In this document: positions 1 to 12,600 of the stretch, one piece after another
Layout: each line of letters begins with the position of its first letter
Position numbering within the stretch: the stretch's first letter is position 1
Assembly (NCBI GenBank): GCA_013398615.1
Contig: VZSR01002145.1
Span: forward strand, 5,616,834 to 5,680,833
From: Brachypodius melanocephalos
Taxonomy: Eukaryota; Chordata; Aves; Passeriformes; Pycnonotidae
DNA: 64,000 nt
Reading direction: 5' to 3'
Program-made: the position numbers and the translations under genes
The notes under the pieces: generated by a model
Seen by the model: the letters and a program-made list of their open reading frames with translations, nothing else
Database searches by the model: none
What the model was told of the DNA's origin: nothing

Positions 1-3000
1 GGCTGCCAGGCAGACACGCAGGTTTTCAGCCACCCCCTTCCCTCCCTGGAGCTGTTTTATACCATTTGCTCTGAGCTGAAGGTTTGAGCTGCCAGAAGGG
101 ATCACTTGGAAATCACAGTGCTCCTGCCTCTGCAGCTTCCCGAGAGGTCAGCTCTGGTCTCTCTGGCTGCACAGGGAGTTTGTCTGGAGGTGGATTTAAA
201 ACTGTTGGCTTCTTGTTAAGGCTGTGATGCAGCTCTAAGTGTAGAAGTTTGGGCTTGTTTCTGGTTTGGTTTTTTTGTTTGTTTTTTGTTTTTTGGTTTT
301 TTTTTAATAAGAGCCTGGGAGATTTTAGTTCTCCTCATCCTAAGCTTCTCCAAGAGCCTAAATTTATTGGGAAATTCCAGGCAAAAGGAGGTTTATTGTC
401 ATTCGGCTCATCCATGCCCCAAAGGGATGTTGCTGTGGCTGCATTTGAATAATGTCATTGTGTACCCAGGGTGAACTGATTTACATCAGCAAGCCAGGGA
501 CCTGTTATTGTTATTAATTATTATTAATTCTTCAGTCTGCTCTGCATTTTTATTTTCTGGGGGATTTTTAGGCAGATCATTAGTTGGTAGGTCTTAGCTT
601 AAAGTTGGTGTTCTTAATTTGGTGAGTCAAATGAAGCATTTTGCAGTGGAGTTAACTTGGGATTTCAAGCTTTAAAGGCTTTTTCCTGTTCATTAGCTGG
701 TTGGGCTCACATATCTCTGGCAACTGGGTTGACTTCCGTTTTTTCTTTATTTTTGAGATCTCAAGACTACACCACCTGTTAGTTTTATTTACTTTAAGTC
801 TGCTTCTTCCAGTCTATGGGGTAAATCATACAACTGGTTGGTTTCTCATCAAAATAAATATGGGACGTGTTTTGAAAAGCAGAGAGTACTTTGTTTGATA
901 AAGAAACTTAGGGGATTTTTTTCCATCAGCCTGTGAAACTTGTCTAGTTCCTTAGTCCTATAACATTTGTAAAGCTTTAGCTTACTTTTATGTGCCCCAG
1001 CAGTTCCATCATCTTGTATTTTAAAGGGAAAATAACTTCCTGTAACTTACCACTTTGTTCTTGCTGTTTAATGTGGTTGGACTTCATGATGTTGTGTTGC
1101 TGTGTTAAGAAAGAAGTGTCAGCTGAAAACTTAAGGTTGAGCTTTGATGTAGCAGGTTGGGGTGGGTTTTTTTTGCCAAAAACCATCTTTGTAAATATTT
1201 CCAGTGGCACTTCCACGAGTGCCAAAGCACACACTGGATTAGCAGGTGATGTAACACCAGAATTGGTATTGAATGGGTCTTTATGGATTTTTTGCCATAC
1301 CTGAATGATAACTCTCAGTAGGGGATGTTTCAGTCCTTGACCTGACCTCTGACTTGGCAGAAGCAGCTGGCAGAGCAGGAGTTGTGTGCTGGAATTGTGC
1401 AGTGCTGGCTTTGCTCTCTGTGTTCCTGTTCCTGGCTGAGGCAGTGGCAGTGCCAGGGAAGAGGTGAGCGTGTGTGCTCCAGCCAGTGTTTGTGTTGGAC
1501 TCTTTCCTGAGAGCTGTTTGCCTTTCAGCTCTGCTGGGGCTGTGTGAAAAGCCTTGAAGATGCTGATTGTTTTTGTTGGCATAGCACAACACCATAACAC
1601 ATCAATATGTTCAGCGCAAATCACCAGCAAGTCCTTTTTTTAATAAATACTGCTTAAAGTTTGAATTTATTCCCCACCCTTCCCCTGATCCCCTTTTGCT
1701 TCATTTATGTCCTTGTCACTGTGCTGCTGAGGTGGGAGGTGAGGACCAGCTTTAATTGTGGACTGTAAATTGTGGATCCCAGCTCCTCTGGCAGGACTGA
1801 GCTGCCACCAGATGTTTGATAACTGCTCCCAGTCCTTTTTCTAACGCTCAAGGAGACCACAGCCCGTGTTCCTAAATCCATCTGGCCTTCTGCCACTTCC
1901 CCATGGATGCTTTCAATGGAGTTAGGAATGGATTGCCATGTGGTGTCCCATCCTCAGCTTTGAACTGCACACTTGCATTTTTGCTGACACAGACCCAAAA
2001 GAACCTGAGAGCAAAAGCTCATTGACAGTTTGGTCTCTGGGTTGGAGCTGCTCTTCTCCACGCATGGGAACAGCATTTCTGCGCATCCTTCGGCTGTGAC
2101 AAACACAGGGATAGACTTCATGGACCCTGCAAGGAAGGAAATATAACCCCAGCTGCTTTGACTTGTACTTGCTCCAGGGTTTGGGATACCTTGGAAGTGC
2201 CCCAAACCATCTGAATATGGCACTTCAGGATGATTTAGTGGTGGGCTTGAGAGTACTGGGTTAATGCTTGGACCCAGTGATTTTGGAGTTCTTTTCCAGT
2301 CTCAGTTCTATTCTAAAATTCTCTATTAGTTATTAATTTATCAAATACTGCAACAAAGTGCCTGGCAGTGTGAGTGCATTTGCCAGAGCTCCTGTCCCTC
2401 AGTACAACTGACAGGTCCCTTTCTCTGATGCTTTGGCTCTGTAATTTTTTTTTTTTTTGGTCAATTCAAAATTTTTTTCCCAAAGTAGTTTCATTTTATA
2501 AGTGCTTTTTCAAAAAGACTTTGAACTTTTCAGTGGCTTTTGTGATTTGTCTTTGCTGGTAAACTTCAAAAATACAATGGTATTAAAAATCTTTTACTTC
2601 AGTTTTATGCTGTGTCACATTAACCATTCAGGAATTAGGCAAATTAAATAATGAGGAGAATAAGCAGCCTATCTTAATAAGTTCCTCATTGAAACAGTAC
2701 AAGAAGACAGCAGCACTGATTACTAATGATTTTGGTGACAGAAGGCTCATTCAACTAATGAAATTCATAAAATCTTGGATCAAAATCCTATCTCTGACCT
2801 CTAGGTGTGAAATGCAGAACAATCAACATTACTGTGCCTGTGCAATGACTTTGGAATATATTGGTTTAATGACAAGCAGGGATGGGAACAAGGCAGGGAA
2901 AGTTCTGGTTGTGCTGTTCTTGTTTTCATTGTACTGCATCAGAAGCATCTTTAGTCATCCACACAATCAGATGATTTTAGATAAGACGTTTCTTTGCCTT

Positions 3001-3999
3001 AATCTCATAGAAAATAACACTATAAATCTTCATTTGAGCAGGTATTTACTGGGACTTGGGCTGGACATGATGTACATTGTAAAATGTCCTGAAGATTCCT
3101 TTTCATAGGGGATTTCAGTTTTGTGTGTCAAACTCTGCTCAAATCTCTTTTCCTGTTAGTTAAATAAGACTTCAGTTTCATCTGCAAATTTTCTATTTTG
3201 TCTCTATATTCTGCAACTCATCTATTTTTAAAAAATCTTCCCATGGAGTCTGTTGGAATAACTGTTGAATTTGAGTGTGGGACTAAGAATTAGAAATTTA
3301 TGCTGCACTCCCACTTCTGTTTGTGTGGAGCTGGACCCTGCTCCTCCTCTCTGTGCTTCCTTTCATCTGTGCTTAGAAAAGAGAAGACCTTATATAGTCC
3401 TAAATGCAGCAAGAGTATTTTCAGGGATGTTGTGCTGGAGTGCTTGCTTTACCATGGCTCCATAAAGCAAAAGGATGTTCTGGAGACTGAAATTGAAATA
3501 TGGATTATTAAAAAATTTAGCAGGAGTTGCCCATTTTAGGGAGATTGTTTGTTTGCTCTCCAACTGTGTGACCTGCCAATGCTGCTGCAGAGAGCTGGAG
3601 GCTGCCGGGCACCTGTCAGCTCGTTTCTGGATCACTGTTAAGCCATGTGCCATGGGGAAATTGGGCAAAAGGCACACATTCCTGAATAAATAGGGCAGCT
3701 GGAGGTTTGGGCACCATGACTGTAGAGCTGAGCATCCCCTGGAAGTTGGGGAGGATGTGGAGCCTGCAGGGTGGTGGTGTTCCCTGTGGATGTAAGGTCT
3801 CTGGTGATGTCCCCGTTCCTCCCAGTGAAGCTTTGGGTTCTGCAGGTTGGTTCTGGGATTGTGCTGCATCCCAGAAGGCTCAGATAAACTCATGTGGCAG
3901 CTGGTACAGCTCCACTTGGCTCCCTGTGTGTACCCAGCCCTGGATCAATCCGTGCCAAGCCCCTCATGCTCTGCTAACACGGAGCTCTTCTTCCCCCAG
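1..3999 (+). other. AP2B1: AP2B1 intron (5' end outside the window)
   Basis: No exon, RNA gene or recognisable transposon was seen. It contains a T-rich, G-interrupted run at 263-306 and scattered short AT-rich stretches. Open frames here, including a 217-codon minus-strand one at 977-1630, show no family resemblance. Confidence 0.85.
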
Positions 4000-4190
4000 G
4001 TGGTAGCAAACGCCGTGGCCGCCCTGTCGGAGATCAGCGAGTCCCACCCCAACAGCAACCTGCTGGATCTGAACCCTCAGAACATCAACAAGCTGCTGAC
4101 AGCTTTGAATGAGTGCACAGAGTGGGGGCAGATCTTCATCCTGGACTGCCTGTCCAACTACAACCCCAAGGATGACCGGGAAGCTCAGAG
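4000..4190 (+). CDS. AP2B1: AP2B1 coding exon, residues 176-238 and part of 239 (trunk)
   Basis: This exon starts in phase 0 after a cccccag acceptor with VVANAVAALSEISESHP, and ends with DDREAQ plus two bases of a split serine codon. It encodes HEAT/armadillo-type helices of the N-terminal trunk, the curved solenoid that packs against the other AP-2 subunits. Its length is 191 nt. The donor is GTGCGG, weaker than the GTRAGT consensus. The reading frame joins the exon at 6156 exactly to restore SICERV. The absence of a start codon and the missing 175 residues show that earlier exons lie upstream. Confidence 0.96.
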
Positions 4191-6155
4191 GTGCGGTGGC
4201 TTTTTGGTGGCACTTGGGAGCTGTTGGGGGTGTCACAGCTCTTGATAACAGGGCACTGTGGCAGCACAAATAAGGCTTGATAAACTAGATTTAAAAGCAA
4301 AGCTACGTTTGGTAGTTGGGGCTGATGCTGGAAAGCTGCCCTTTCCCTGCAGAACCATTTTCTCTGTTTATCTCTTTTTAACTTTTTTTTTTCTATTCAA
4401 AAGGCTGGTTCTTGTGGGAACTGGCACTGCTAAGAAGGGATCAGCCCAACTACAAACCTGTAACAGTGGAAGCACTGTTTGGAGGATTTTCTCATTTAAA
4501 ACAGAACTTTCCTCTTTAGTTTTGCTGCTTAGAGAGGCAAGAAGCCTTTATAGGTGTATGGGTTTCCAAAGTACTACAGGTCTGAGACTGGAATATTTTC
4601 CAAGTGAAAACTGCTCTGTGATATCATAGAAGTGAAAATAAAGGTAAGAAATTATTTTTCTTACTGCTCCAAATTAATCTGTGTGCTTTTACCTTTAACT
4701 GCAATGACTGAACCTAAATAGAAAGACTTTAGGGTTTGGGTAGTGGGCTGTTAGTTTGTGCACTTCAAGCCTCTTCCTCATCTGTCTCCAGAATCACAAA
4801 AAACCAGATTGTATTCCCAAGAAAACAAGGATTCAGCCAGAAAAGTAACTTGGAACAGGGAGACTCTAAGATGATGTATTTAATGCAGCTGATGTGGGGA
4901 TGGAGGGGGAGGAAGGATCACAAGCCCACATGCAAAATCCTGGCCAGGCCATTTGGAATTTGATGGGTTTCTTCATTGACTCTTTTTTTGAGGCACAAAA
5001 TGCACGGTTTCTAAGAAGCCTGCCAGTAGTCTTGCTGGATTGTTTTTTTTCTCCCTCGTGTTCTGTCTCTGTGCCAGAAACAGCTCTTAATGAGTGCTAG
5101 AAACCTGCAGGGATCTCCAGGGTGTGAGGTTGGTGTTATCCCAGCTCTGTCAGTGACCACTGGTCTCAACACCTGTGAGCGTGTCCCAGCTCCTCAGCTG
5201 CAATTCCTCTGAGGGGTGGTTTATCCAACTGCATGGACAAGAACTCTTTTTTGCTCCTCTGCGTAGAGTTGAGCTCCTGGAGCCTGCCTTACTTCAGACA
5301 GCCCTGGGAAAGCCACTCTCCTTTCCAGCAAGGCTGGTGGCACTCCCCTGTGCATGGGGAAACTGAGGCACAGAGAGAGGAAGCAGCTGGCACATTGCAG
5401 GTGACCTGGGGCAGAGGCAGCTGGGGGTGCCCCAACCCTGACTTGGATTTCTCTGCATTTCACTGAGCTGTGCTTCTTCCCCTCCAGCATGGCTGAAAGC
5501 AAATCTTGCAGGGAAAGAAACTTCAGGAGGCACAGATGGGAATAAGATTGTTCTGGGTTAGCAATATGCAGGAGGGAGTGGGAAGAAACTTGACAGATGC
5601 TGTAAGAAAGACCATATGAACCCAAACTTCCTTTCCTTTTGGGATGGGCTGTTTAGGATGCTGTTTGATTACAGGATCCATTATGGCAAGTGGTGAAGCT
5701 GAGATTTGAGAGGATATTTAGGTCACTCTTTCTTTGTGTGTTCAGAGGAACAGAAATCTTTTTTTGTTGAGATGACAGCAACCCCCCTAGCAAGCCAGAA
5801 GCATGTATCACCTCTGAATGGTTATATGGAGACTAAAGTGTTTTTCCAGTAGCTGTTTTTGTTAAAGTTGTGTTTGTAAGTGACAGACAAGATCACACAA
5901 ATAGAGAATGCCACCAGGACAAAGCAGGAAGTGTGGAATTGTTCCTGAGCTGACTGTGGCAGGAGAGAAACTTGAGGCTGTGAGAGAAGTCCCTGTTTGC
6001 TTCCTGCTGCCTTCAGGAAAACAGGACTTACTGTGCACAAAACTAAATCCAAGCAGTGTCTGAGAAGCTGTCTTCAGCTATGTGCCGTCTCCTACATTTA
6101 GTTTTGGAACATTTGGCGTCCTGAAATCCATTTGAACCCTTTCCTGTGTCCCCAG
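4191..6155 (+). other. AP2B1: AP2B1 intron
   Basis: Intron with a weak GTGCGG donor and a cccag acceptor. Apart from the MIR-like scrap at 5355-5420, it looks unique. No other feature was seen. Confidence 0.9.
5355..5420 (-). repeat. MIR-like CORE-SINE fragment
   Basis: GGGGAAACTGAGGCACAGAGAG followed by further loose similarity matches the reverse complement of the highly recognisable 3' part of MIR (CTCTGTGCCTCAGTTTCCCC). Only a short piece is left, so this could be chance or a very old insertion. Confidence 0.4.
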
Positions 6156-6377
6156 CATCTGTGAGCGCGTGACCCCCCGGCTGTCTCATGCCAACTCAGC
6201 GGTGGTGCTGTCAGCAGTGAAGGTCCTGATGAAGTTCCTGGAGCTCCTCCCCAAGGATGCTGACTATTACAACATGCTGCTGAAGAAACTTGCCCCTCCT
6301 CTGGTGACCTTGCTGTCTGGAGAGCCTGAAGTTCAATATGTTGCCCTGAGGAACATCAACTTGATTGTGCAGAAGAG
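6156..6377 (+). CDS. AP2B1: AP2B1 coding exon, residues 239-313 (trunk)
   Basis: The exon follows a tgtccccag acceptor. Its first base completes serine 239, and it reads ICERVTPRLSHANSAV through ALRNINLIVQK, ending with two bases of arginine 313. It continues the trunk helices, with the regular hydrophobic pattern expected of HEAT repeats (for example VLSAVKVLMKFLELL). Its length is 222 nt and its donor is GTAAAA. Compared with the mammalian protein as I remember it, an alanine replaces a serine in LLPKDADYY, a mild change. Confidence 0.96.
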
Positions 6378-7364
6378 GTAAAAGCTGAAGGGGGTGTTAT
6401 TCCTGTGTTGTCAAAGGCCATCTGGTTATCTCAGACCTCCAGATATTGCCATATGCACAGAATTTCTTTTAATCCAGGCTCAGATCTCTTGAGAGCCAGG
6501 TTAAACAGTCTCATGACTCTGGTAGCCTGAACTGATTTCCTTTCCAGCATACTTGTGATACCAGCTTCATGCAGGATTCCTTTACCTGCCTCTCCTCACT
6601 TTCTCTTTATGAGTAGTCAGAATTGCCTTCTCTAAATCAGAATGGCAAGCAGGAACAGTTCATAGTGACCTGCAGGATCTCACTGTGCTTGTGTTCCTCT
6701 GTTTAGCACAGAACCACCACCGGTGACGTCCTGATGTACATTGGATTGGGGTTTTCCCACCAGTTTGCTCCAACATTTGTGTTTTATTGCTGCTGATCCT
6801 TGCTGGAAATGTGAGATAGCTTGGATAGCACTTTGTGATTATATTAGGGCAGAATTACTGTGCACTGGCATCTTGCAAGTGAAAATGGAAATGAATTTGT
6901 AGGTTTTGTGTTGAGATAAAGATGTTATTCTTTCACTGAAATTATTGTTGTTCACTGCCTGTCGTGGTTGGTTCAGCAGCTCAAATAGAGGAAGCAGAGA
7001 TGTGGCCATAGAAAGACTTGGATTATGCATTTTTGTATCTAAATAATCTTTTTATCCATACTCCTTTCTTCAAATTGGAGTTTGCACATCCTAGGCATAA
7101 AATCAGAGTCAGGAGAATGATTTGGGTTGAAAGGGACCTTAAAGATCATCCAATTCCAAACTCCTCTGCAGGTTCCACCTTCCAAATTACTGAGAGCCCT
7201 GTCCAGCCTGGTCTTGAGCACTTCCAGGGATGGGTCAACCAGAAAATGACACCATTCTTTTTCTCAGTGGATATTTGGGTGGTTTTCTAAAGACAAGATG
7301 CCTTTGTTACAGTAGTTTGATTTTTTTTACCTCTCTTGAGTGACACATTATGTTTTCCCTGCAG
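6378..7364 (+). other. AP2B1: AP2B1 intron
   Basis: A 987-base intron with a GTAAAA donor. It holds the CR1 fragment at 7101-7246; the rest shows nothing recognisable. Confidence 0.9.
7101..7246 (-). mobile_element. CR1 LINE 3'-end fragment
   Basis: The run TTTGGGTTGAAAGGGACCTT, then AAAGATCATCCAATTCCAA, and later GTCCAGCCTGGTCTTGAGCA and CTTCCAGGGATGGG, follows the reverse complement of the 3' untranslated end of avian CR1. Several indels and substitutions show it is an old, dead copy. It is the main evidence that the genome is avian or close to it. Confidence 0.9.
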
Positions 7365-7485
7365 GCCTGAAATCCTGAAGCAGGAGATCAAAGTGTTCTT
7401 TGTGAAGTACAACGACCCCATCTATGTCAAACTGGAGAAGTTGGACATCATGATCCGCCTGGCCTCCCAAGCAAACATTGCCCAG
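7365..7485 (+). CDS. AP2B1: AP2B1 coding exon, residues 313-353 (trunk)
   Basis: The exon begins after tttccctgcag, and its first base completes arginine 313. It encodes PEILKQEIKVFFVKYNDP through RLASQANIAQ and ends in phase 0. Its length is 121 nt. This is trunk solenoid sequence, essentially invariant among vertebrates as far as I recall. The donor is GTCAGC, a weak match to consensus. A CR1 element lies in the intron just upstream (7101-7246), close to this acceptor. Confidence 0.96.
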
Positions 7486-9532
7486 GTCAGCTGGGCCACT
7501 CCTGCTGTGCTCTGGGAGGGGAAAACCCTCCCCTGATCCTTGTGTGAGGATGTTTGCAGCTACTCCTGGAGTTATCCTGTCTTTTAGGCATCACTGTGCT
7601 GCCAGAGTGCTCTGTGCAGCTCCTTAAGAGGAGGTGGTGGACTTTCCCCCATCATTTAAATGTTAATGGTGTAGCATGGATGCATCCTGATGTGAGGTGG
7701 ATCTTGTTTCACGGATGACAATTCCAGGAGGAGAGCTCATTGCTCCTGTCAGATGAGTCACTGCCAGTGCTGAGCTTGGCATGAGAGGCTTGTTTCAAGT
7801 GAGAGAGGTGTGCCTGTAAAGGGAGGCATTCAGAAAGGCCAAACGTTATTGAAGTGTGAATTTCAAGTTAGTAAAATTGTTCAAACGCTTGCACAGGCAC
7901 TCTTCAGAGCTAAAAAAATCCTGCTTTTGCTTAACTAGCTTCCAGAGTGGAACTAGCACAAAGCTGAAGCTGGACTGAATTGAAATTTGCTTTCCAGTGT
8001 AGATTCTTCTTGTATTTGATGTTGGTTTAATGCAGATCCTTTCCTTGGAGGAGTGCATCCCTGGCCATGAGGCCTAACACTAATGCAGAATGATTAATGC
8101 CTCTGGTTAGTGCTATTATTGTCCTATCCTAATTGTCACAGAGCAATTTCATTTAATGTGACATTTTCAATCAGCTCCTTCAGCTCTCTTCTGCTGGTTT
8201 TTGGAACTGAGCAAGGTAATTCATGCCCTTTTTGTGCTGGGGGCATGGAAAATATTTTAAAAATCGGTTTCTATGAGAACATATTTGGAATTTTCTCTGT
8301 ACTTTTGGTAGGCTCCACACCAATTTGAATTTATAATGTTCCAATAATATGGGCTGTTTGCATGAAAGGCAGTGGTGTCTGGAGGGTAGTCTGAGATCTG
8401 CAGACTAATGAATGAATCTCTGCTGCTTCTGGGGAGGTATTCATAAAACCACACGAGCTTTAGCAGGAATATGTCCTGGAATGAGACCTGAGAGCAGCTT
8501 CCACCCACATCCTCCTGTGCTGCTGGTGGAGATTCTCCATCCCAGGATGGTTCCAGGCCTTGGGCAGTGCCTGGGAAGCATCAGCTGCTAAAGGCAGGTG
8601 CTCCAAGTGCTGTGCAAAGTCGATCATCCAAGGAAATAATAAAACTTCAAAACACAGATGTCCTGTCTCCTCCTTGCAGATTTATCTGTCTGCAGTCTGG
8701 CCCTTTGTGGCCTCTTTATCTTGTCATTCTTCTGAGCAATTTGCTTGGATGAGAGATTGTTCAAAGGACTGTCTGGCTTTGTGCTGCTCCTCTCTGCTTC
8801 ACCATCTATTTGTGACATCACGATTAAATCCCTGATGTCATGTTTGGCATGAGAAACTGAAATAAATTGAGCTTTTGAGGGAATATAAATTAAATGTGGT
8901 CTTTTCTTGAAATAATTTTTTGTAAGCTAAGTGATTTAAGATAAAGCTTTTTAGTTAAAGGTCTGTAAGATCCCGGCAGATCCTGGGTTTAGCCCTTCAT
9001 TGGTTTCCATTAGCAAAAACACTGAGACAAAATAATAAATCTTTGTTTTACAAGGGGAAGTATCTTCCTGCTGTTATTAATCTGTGTATAGATGTTCCAG
9101 AGTGTCCTCAGATATCCTCTGCATCTTCTGTTTGGATTCACTAGGGATCCAAAGGTTCATCTCAGCACAGAAAAGGAGAGATCAAAAATGGTTGTTGCTG
9201 AGAGCTTTGCATTGCAGCAAATGTCTTTTCAGTGTAGGAAGGAGTAGAAACCTTTATGTTTGGCAGGGCTGATTCTTCCCCAGCTCTTCTTCAGGAGAAT
9301 TGAAAATAATCAAGACCAGGCCACCTTTTGACTTTGTCCAGCCTACACCAAGTGTGACCCACACCAGTGTAACCAAAGGGTTACACCCAGAGGGTGAGGC
9401 TGCTGGCAGAGTTTGGCTGGATGTGTGAAACAATATCCTGCTCATTTTCTGGTGTCCAGGCAGCATCAGCTGTGAGGGTGGGCTGTTCTCTGAGTGTCCC
9501 CAGGGGCTGACATTGGTGTGGTGTCCCCACAG
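7486..9532 (+). other. AP2B1: AP2B1 intron
   Basis: A 2.05-kb intron with a weak GTCAGC donor. AT-rich stretches occur at 8220-8350 and 8860-9080. No repeat or gene was recognised. Confidence 0.9.
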
Positions 9533-9628
9533 GTCCTGGCAGAGCTCAAGGAGTACGCCACCGAGGTGGACGTCGACTTCGTGCGCAAAGCCGTGCGTGC
9601 CATCGGCCGCTGCGCCATCAAGGTGGAG
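9533..9628 (+). CDS. AP2B1: AP2B1 coding exon, residues 354-385 (trunk), with GC donor
   Basis: This 96-nt exon is exactly 32 codons in phase 0 at both ends. It starts VLAELKEYATEVDVDF after gtccccacag and ends AIKVE. The protein needs GTG GAG before QSAERC in the next exon, so the exon must end at 9628. The intron then begins GCAAGT, a GC-AG donor preceded by GAG. No GT dinucleotide nearby keeps the frame and the conserved residues. CpG density in this exon is higher than in the flanking intron. Confidence 0.95.
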
Positions 9629-12600
9629 GCAAGTATCTCATCCTGGAGCTTCTCTGTGCTTCCCTGTCTTCAGAAACAATGATGGGCTTTGCCACCTCAT
9701 TTTCTTGTTGCTGGGATTTCGGTGGTGGCCCTGAAGTGGCCTGGCTACATCCTGGTTCTGGGCAGAGCACCACTGAACAGGGTGTGAGCTCTGAGGATAT
9801 CATGGGAGGGTGAGCTGCTCCTCTCATCATGCAGGCAGAGCAAGGCAGGTCATTCATCCTTGATGGAATATTTTGCTGCATTTGCTTTGGTGGAACAATG
9901 ACTATTATCCATCCAACTCCTTTAATAGCTGTGGCCTGACCTTTTGAAGGAGGAAGAAGAAGAGATTGTACAGAGAAACTCAGTATTACGAAGCATTCTG
10001 TGTCATCCCTCCCCTCCATTCCAGCAGAACAGAACACAGAGGCAAGAGAATTGCAGAGATTTGGGGCACTTAAATGCAATTTATATGAACAGAGTGACTC
10101 TACTTACGTGAATCCATGTAACTTGTGGCTTCATTTGGAGTGTGCTCTCCTTTGCCTCAGTGCTTATGCAAACAAGTTCCCAGGAACCTCTGCAGTTATC
10201 CAAAACAAGTTTGAAATGTCCTCTGCCAGTGGAACATCCACCTAAGTGGATGCTCGTAATAGAATATTGTTTTTTTAGTGATGTCTCTGTTAATTTCCCT
10301 GTAAATGACTCTGAAACGCCTGTCAGGAGCTCAGAAATGCTGTGAAGAGAGGGGAGATTTATGCCGTGGTGTTGGTGCTTTTCAGTAAACTGATGACTGA
10401 GTGCAAAATGTCACGCAAAGTGCTCTAATTTCAGCTGAGCTCATTTAGCTTTTGCTCAAGTGTGTTCCCATGAGCATTGCCTGACAGCAGATTTAAATAA
10501 TAACCTAATCATGCCTGGCTTAGTGTGGTGTCAGTGCACAGGATTCTCTTCTTTCAGCTAAACCACTGCAAGCCTGTGCACAGAGGACACCAACTTCTGT
10601 CCTCTGGAGAGAATCAACTGCCCTTTTGTGCAGCTCTTCCTTCTTTCAGCTCTCAAATGTTTCTCACTGCCAGGGGCTTCCTTTGAAGTGTGGCCCAATG
10701 GAGCAGGGGCTGCTGCTTCTGTTTTATTCTGCAGTTCAAAATACCAGAGCACTCCTTCCGTGCTGCATCCGGGCAGGAGCTTGTCTGGATGGAGCCACAG
10801 CAGTGACAGTAAACCTCAGAAAATCCTCCTGAGCATGCAAAAGGGCCACAGAGAAGTTTAATAGGAGCTGGTGACAGCCCTTTTTGTAGCAGTGCTGTGC
10901 TGAGGGGGCTAGGAATTTGTTTTAGTTCTCAGGGACTTTCTCACTAGGATTTGGCCCTGTGTCTGTCCTAGTTGTACATGAAGGGTGATGTATTCCAGCA
11001 GCATCAAGGTGTTTTTAGAAGTTTTTACCCTTTCCTGCCCTCATTCCTCACATTTTTCCCAATCTCCAATACCACAACAGTCATATTTGGTAAGCAAAGG
11101 ACTAGTAATAATGCCCTAGTGACCCTCTTATTGTAATTGTGCCTCTCATTAGTAATTTTAAGCTTCATTTTTAGCCCTGCTCCATTGAAGATGCTGCTGC
11201 TAAGGATGAGGTCTGTTTCCTGCTCTGACAAGAAGCAGATTTAAAGAGGGCAAATACAGAACAATTCATGACAATGTCCTCATCCCTAGGTTAATCCCTG
11301 TCCCCACTGCATCTGTGTTTACTAAAGGCAGTTTACACTGTGAGTTGTGACTAATGGGAGGGCATCCTCACAGCTATCAGTGTGCAAGTTCCCAAAGCTC
11401 AGAAATCTGCTTTTTGACACAGGACACAGCCAGTGGGAGCTGTTGATGAATGAGGATTCACAAAGCACCTCAGCTCTGCCTTCAGGGATCCTACCTTTTG
11501 TCTAATTGTCACTTCTGGGAGAGTGAGACAGAAATCAATTTGTCTGCTGAGAGGTGCAGCACAAAGCAAATGTGGTGTTCCCTTTGCTCCTGGTGCTGGT
11601 TTGGGATATGGAACCAACACCCACACTGAGTAACAAGATTTTGCCCTGGCTTGAGCAGTCAGATTGTTTTGGGGGATGTCAGAACATCATCATTTTGCAT
11701 GGATAAGGCTGGATTATTGATAGCTGAGCTACGAGTTAGCTTGGCTTTATCTACAGTAAACTCTGCTGTAGCTACACTTGTCTGCCTTGTGGATTGGTTT
11801 GCTCCAGTGACAGCATCACAAGAAACCATCGTGCCTTTCTTTGATTTTAAGGAAAACAAGCACTGCTCCTGTGGGAAAAGGAAATGAAGTGGATGCAGTA
11901 AAGACAGGGATTCCTTTGGAGCAAAGGAGAAGCAGAAGGAGCCATCTTACAGGGATATTTGTCTTGTTTCCAAGAGACTCTGCCAGCAGGCTGGTTCTTA
12001 GAAGTCATTGAGGCTTATGGCTGAGTGTGATATGTGCTACTTCAGTAATCTTGTGGGCTTTCATTTGGTTTCTGCAGAAAAACAAAGCAATTTTGACTTT
12101 GGTTGCTTGTCCTTCCTCACTCCAACTTGAAAGCTGTTCGAGTTGGGGGACTCTTTCATCAGTTTGCAGAGCTCTGCTGTCCCCAAGGATGTCCACCTTC
12201 AAAAAGCAGTGTGTTTACAAGGGGTGGGGTGAGCTGAGATTGCTTTTGTTAGAGGGACTGCTCTTCTGGGCATATGCTCACTTTCCAAGGGACTCTTTGG
12301 CTAAAAATCATTGCTGTTTATTTTAAAGTGAATGTTGTGCTTTTCCTGGAAAAAATCACACTTCAAAGCGTCTAAAGAAAAGAAAACTGGACTTTAATTT
12401 GCTTTTCCTTGAATTGTACAGCTCTTAAAGCTCCGTTAGTTGTAGGCTCTGACAGGGCTGCACTGCTTGTTGCCAGCAGTGATTGGTGCTGTAGATTCTG
12501 TAGAATGGATGTGGGACAGGTTTACCCCCATCAGGTCACTTGCTAAAATATCAGATGAAAATTTTGGGGATGAAGAGGTGAGATTGGAAGCTCTGAAGCG

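Noticed and set aside
977..1630. 217-codon minus-strand open frame in the first intron segment
   Set aside because: No recognisable domain and biased low-complexity composition; it lies wholly inside an AP2B1 intron with no promoter or splice context.
2689..3108. 139-codon plus-strand open frame in intron
   Set aside because: No family resemblance and not needed for AP2B1 continuity; it is a chance frame in AT-rich DNA.
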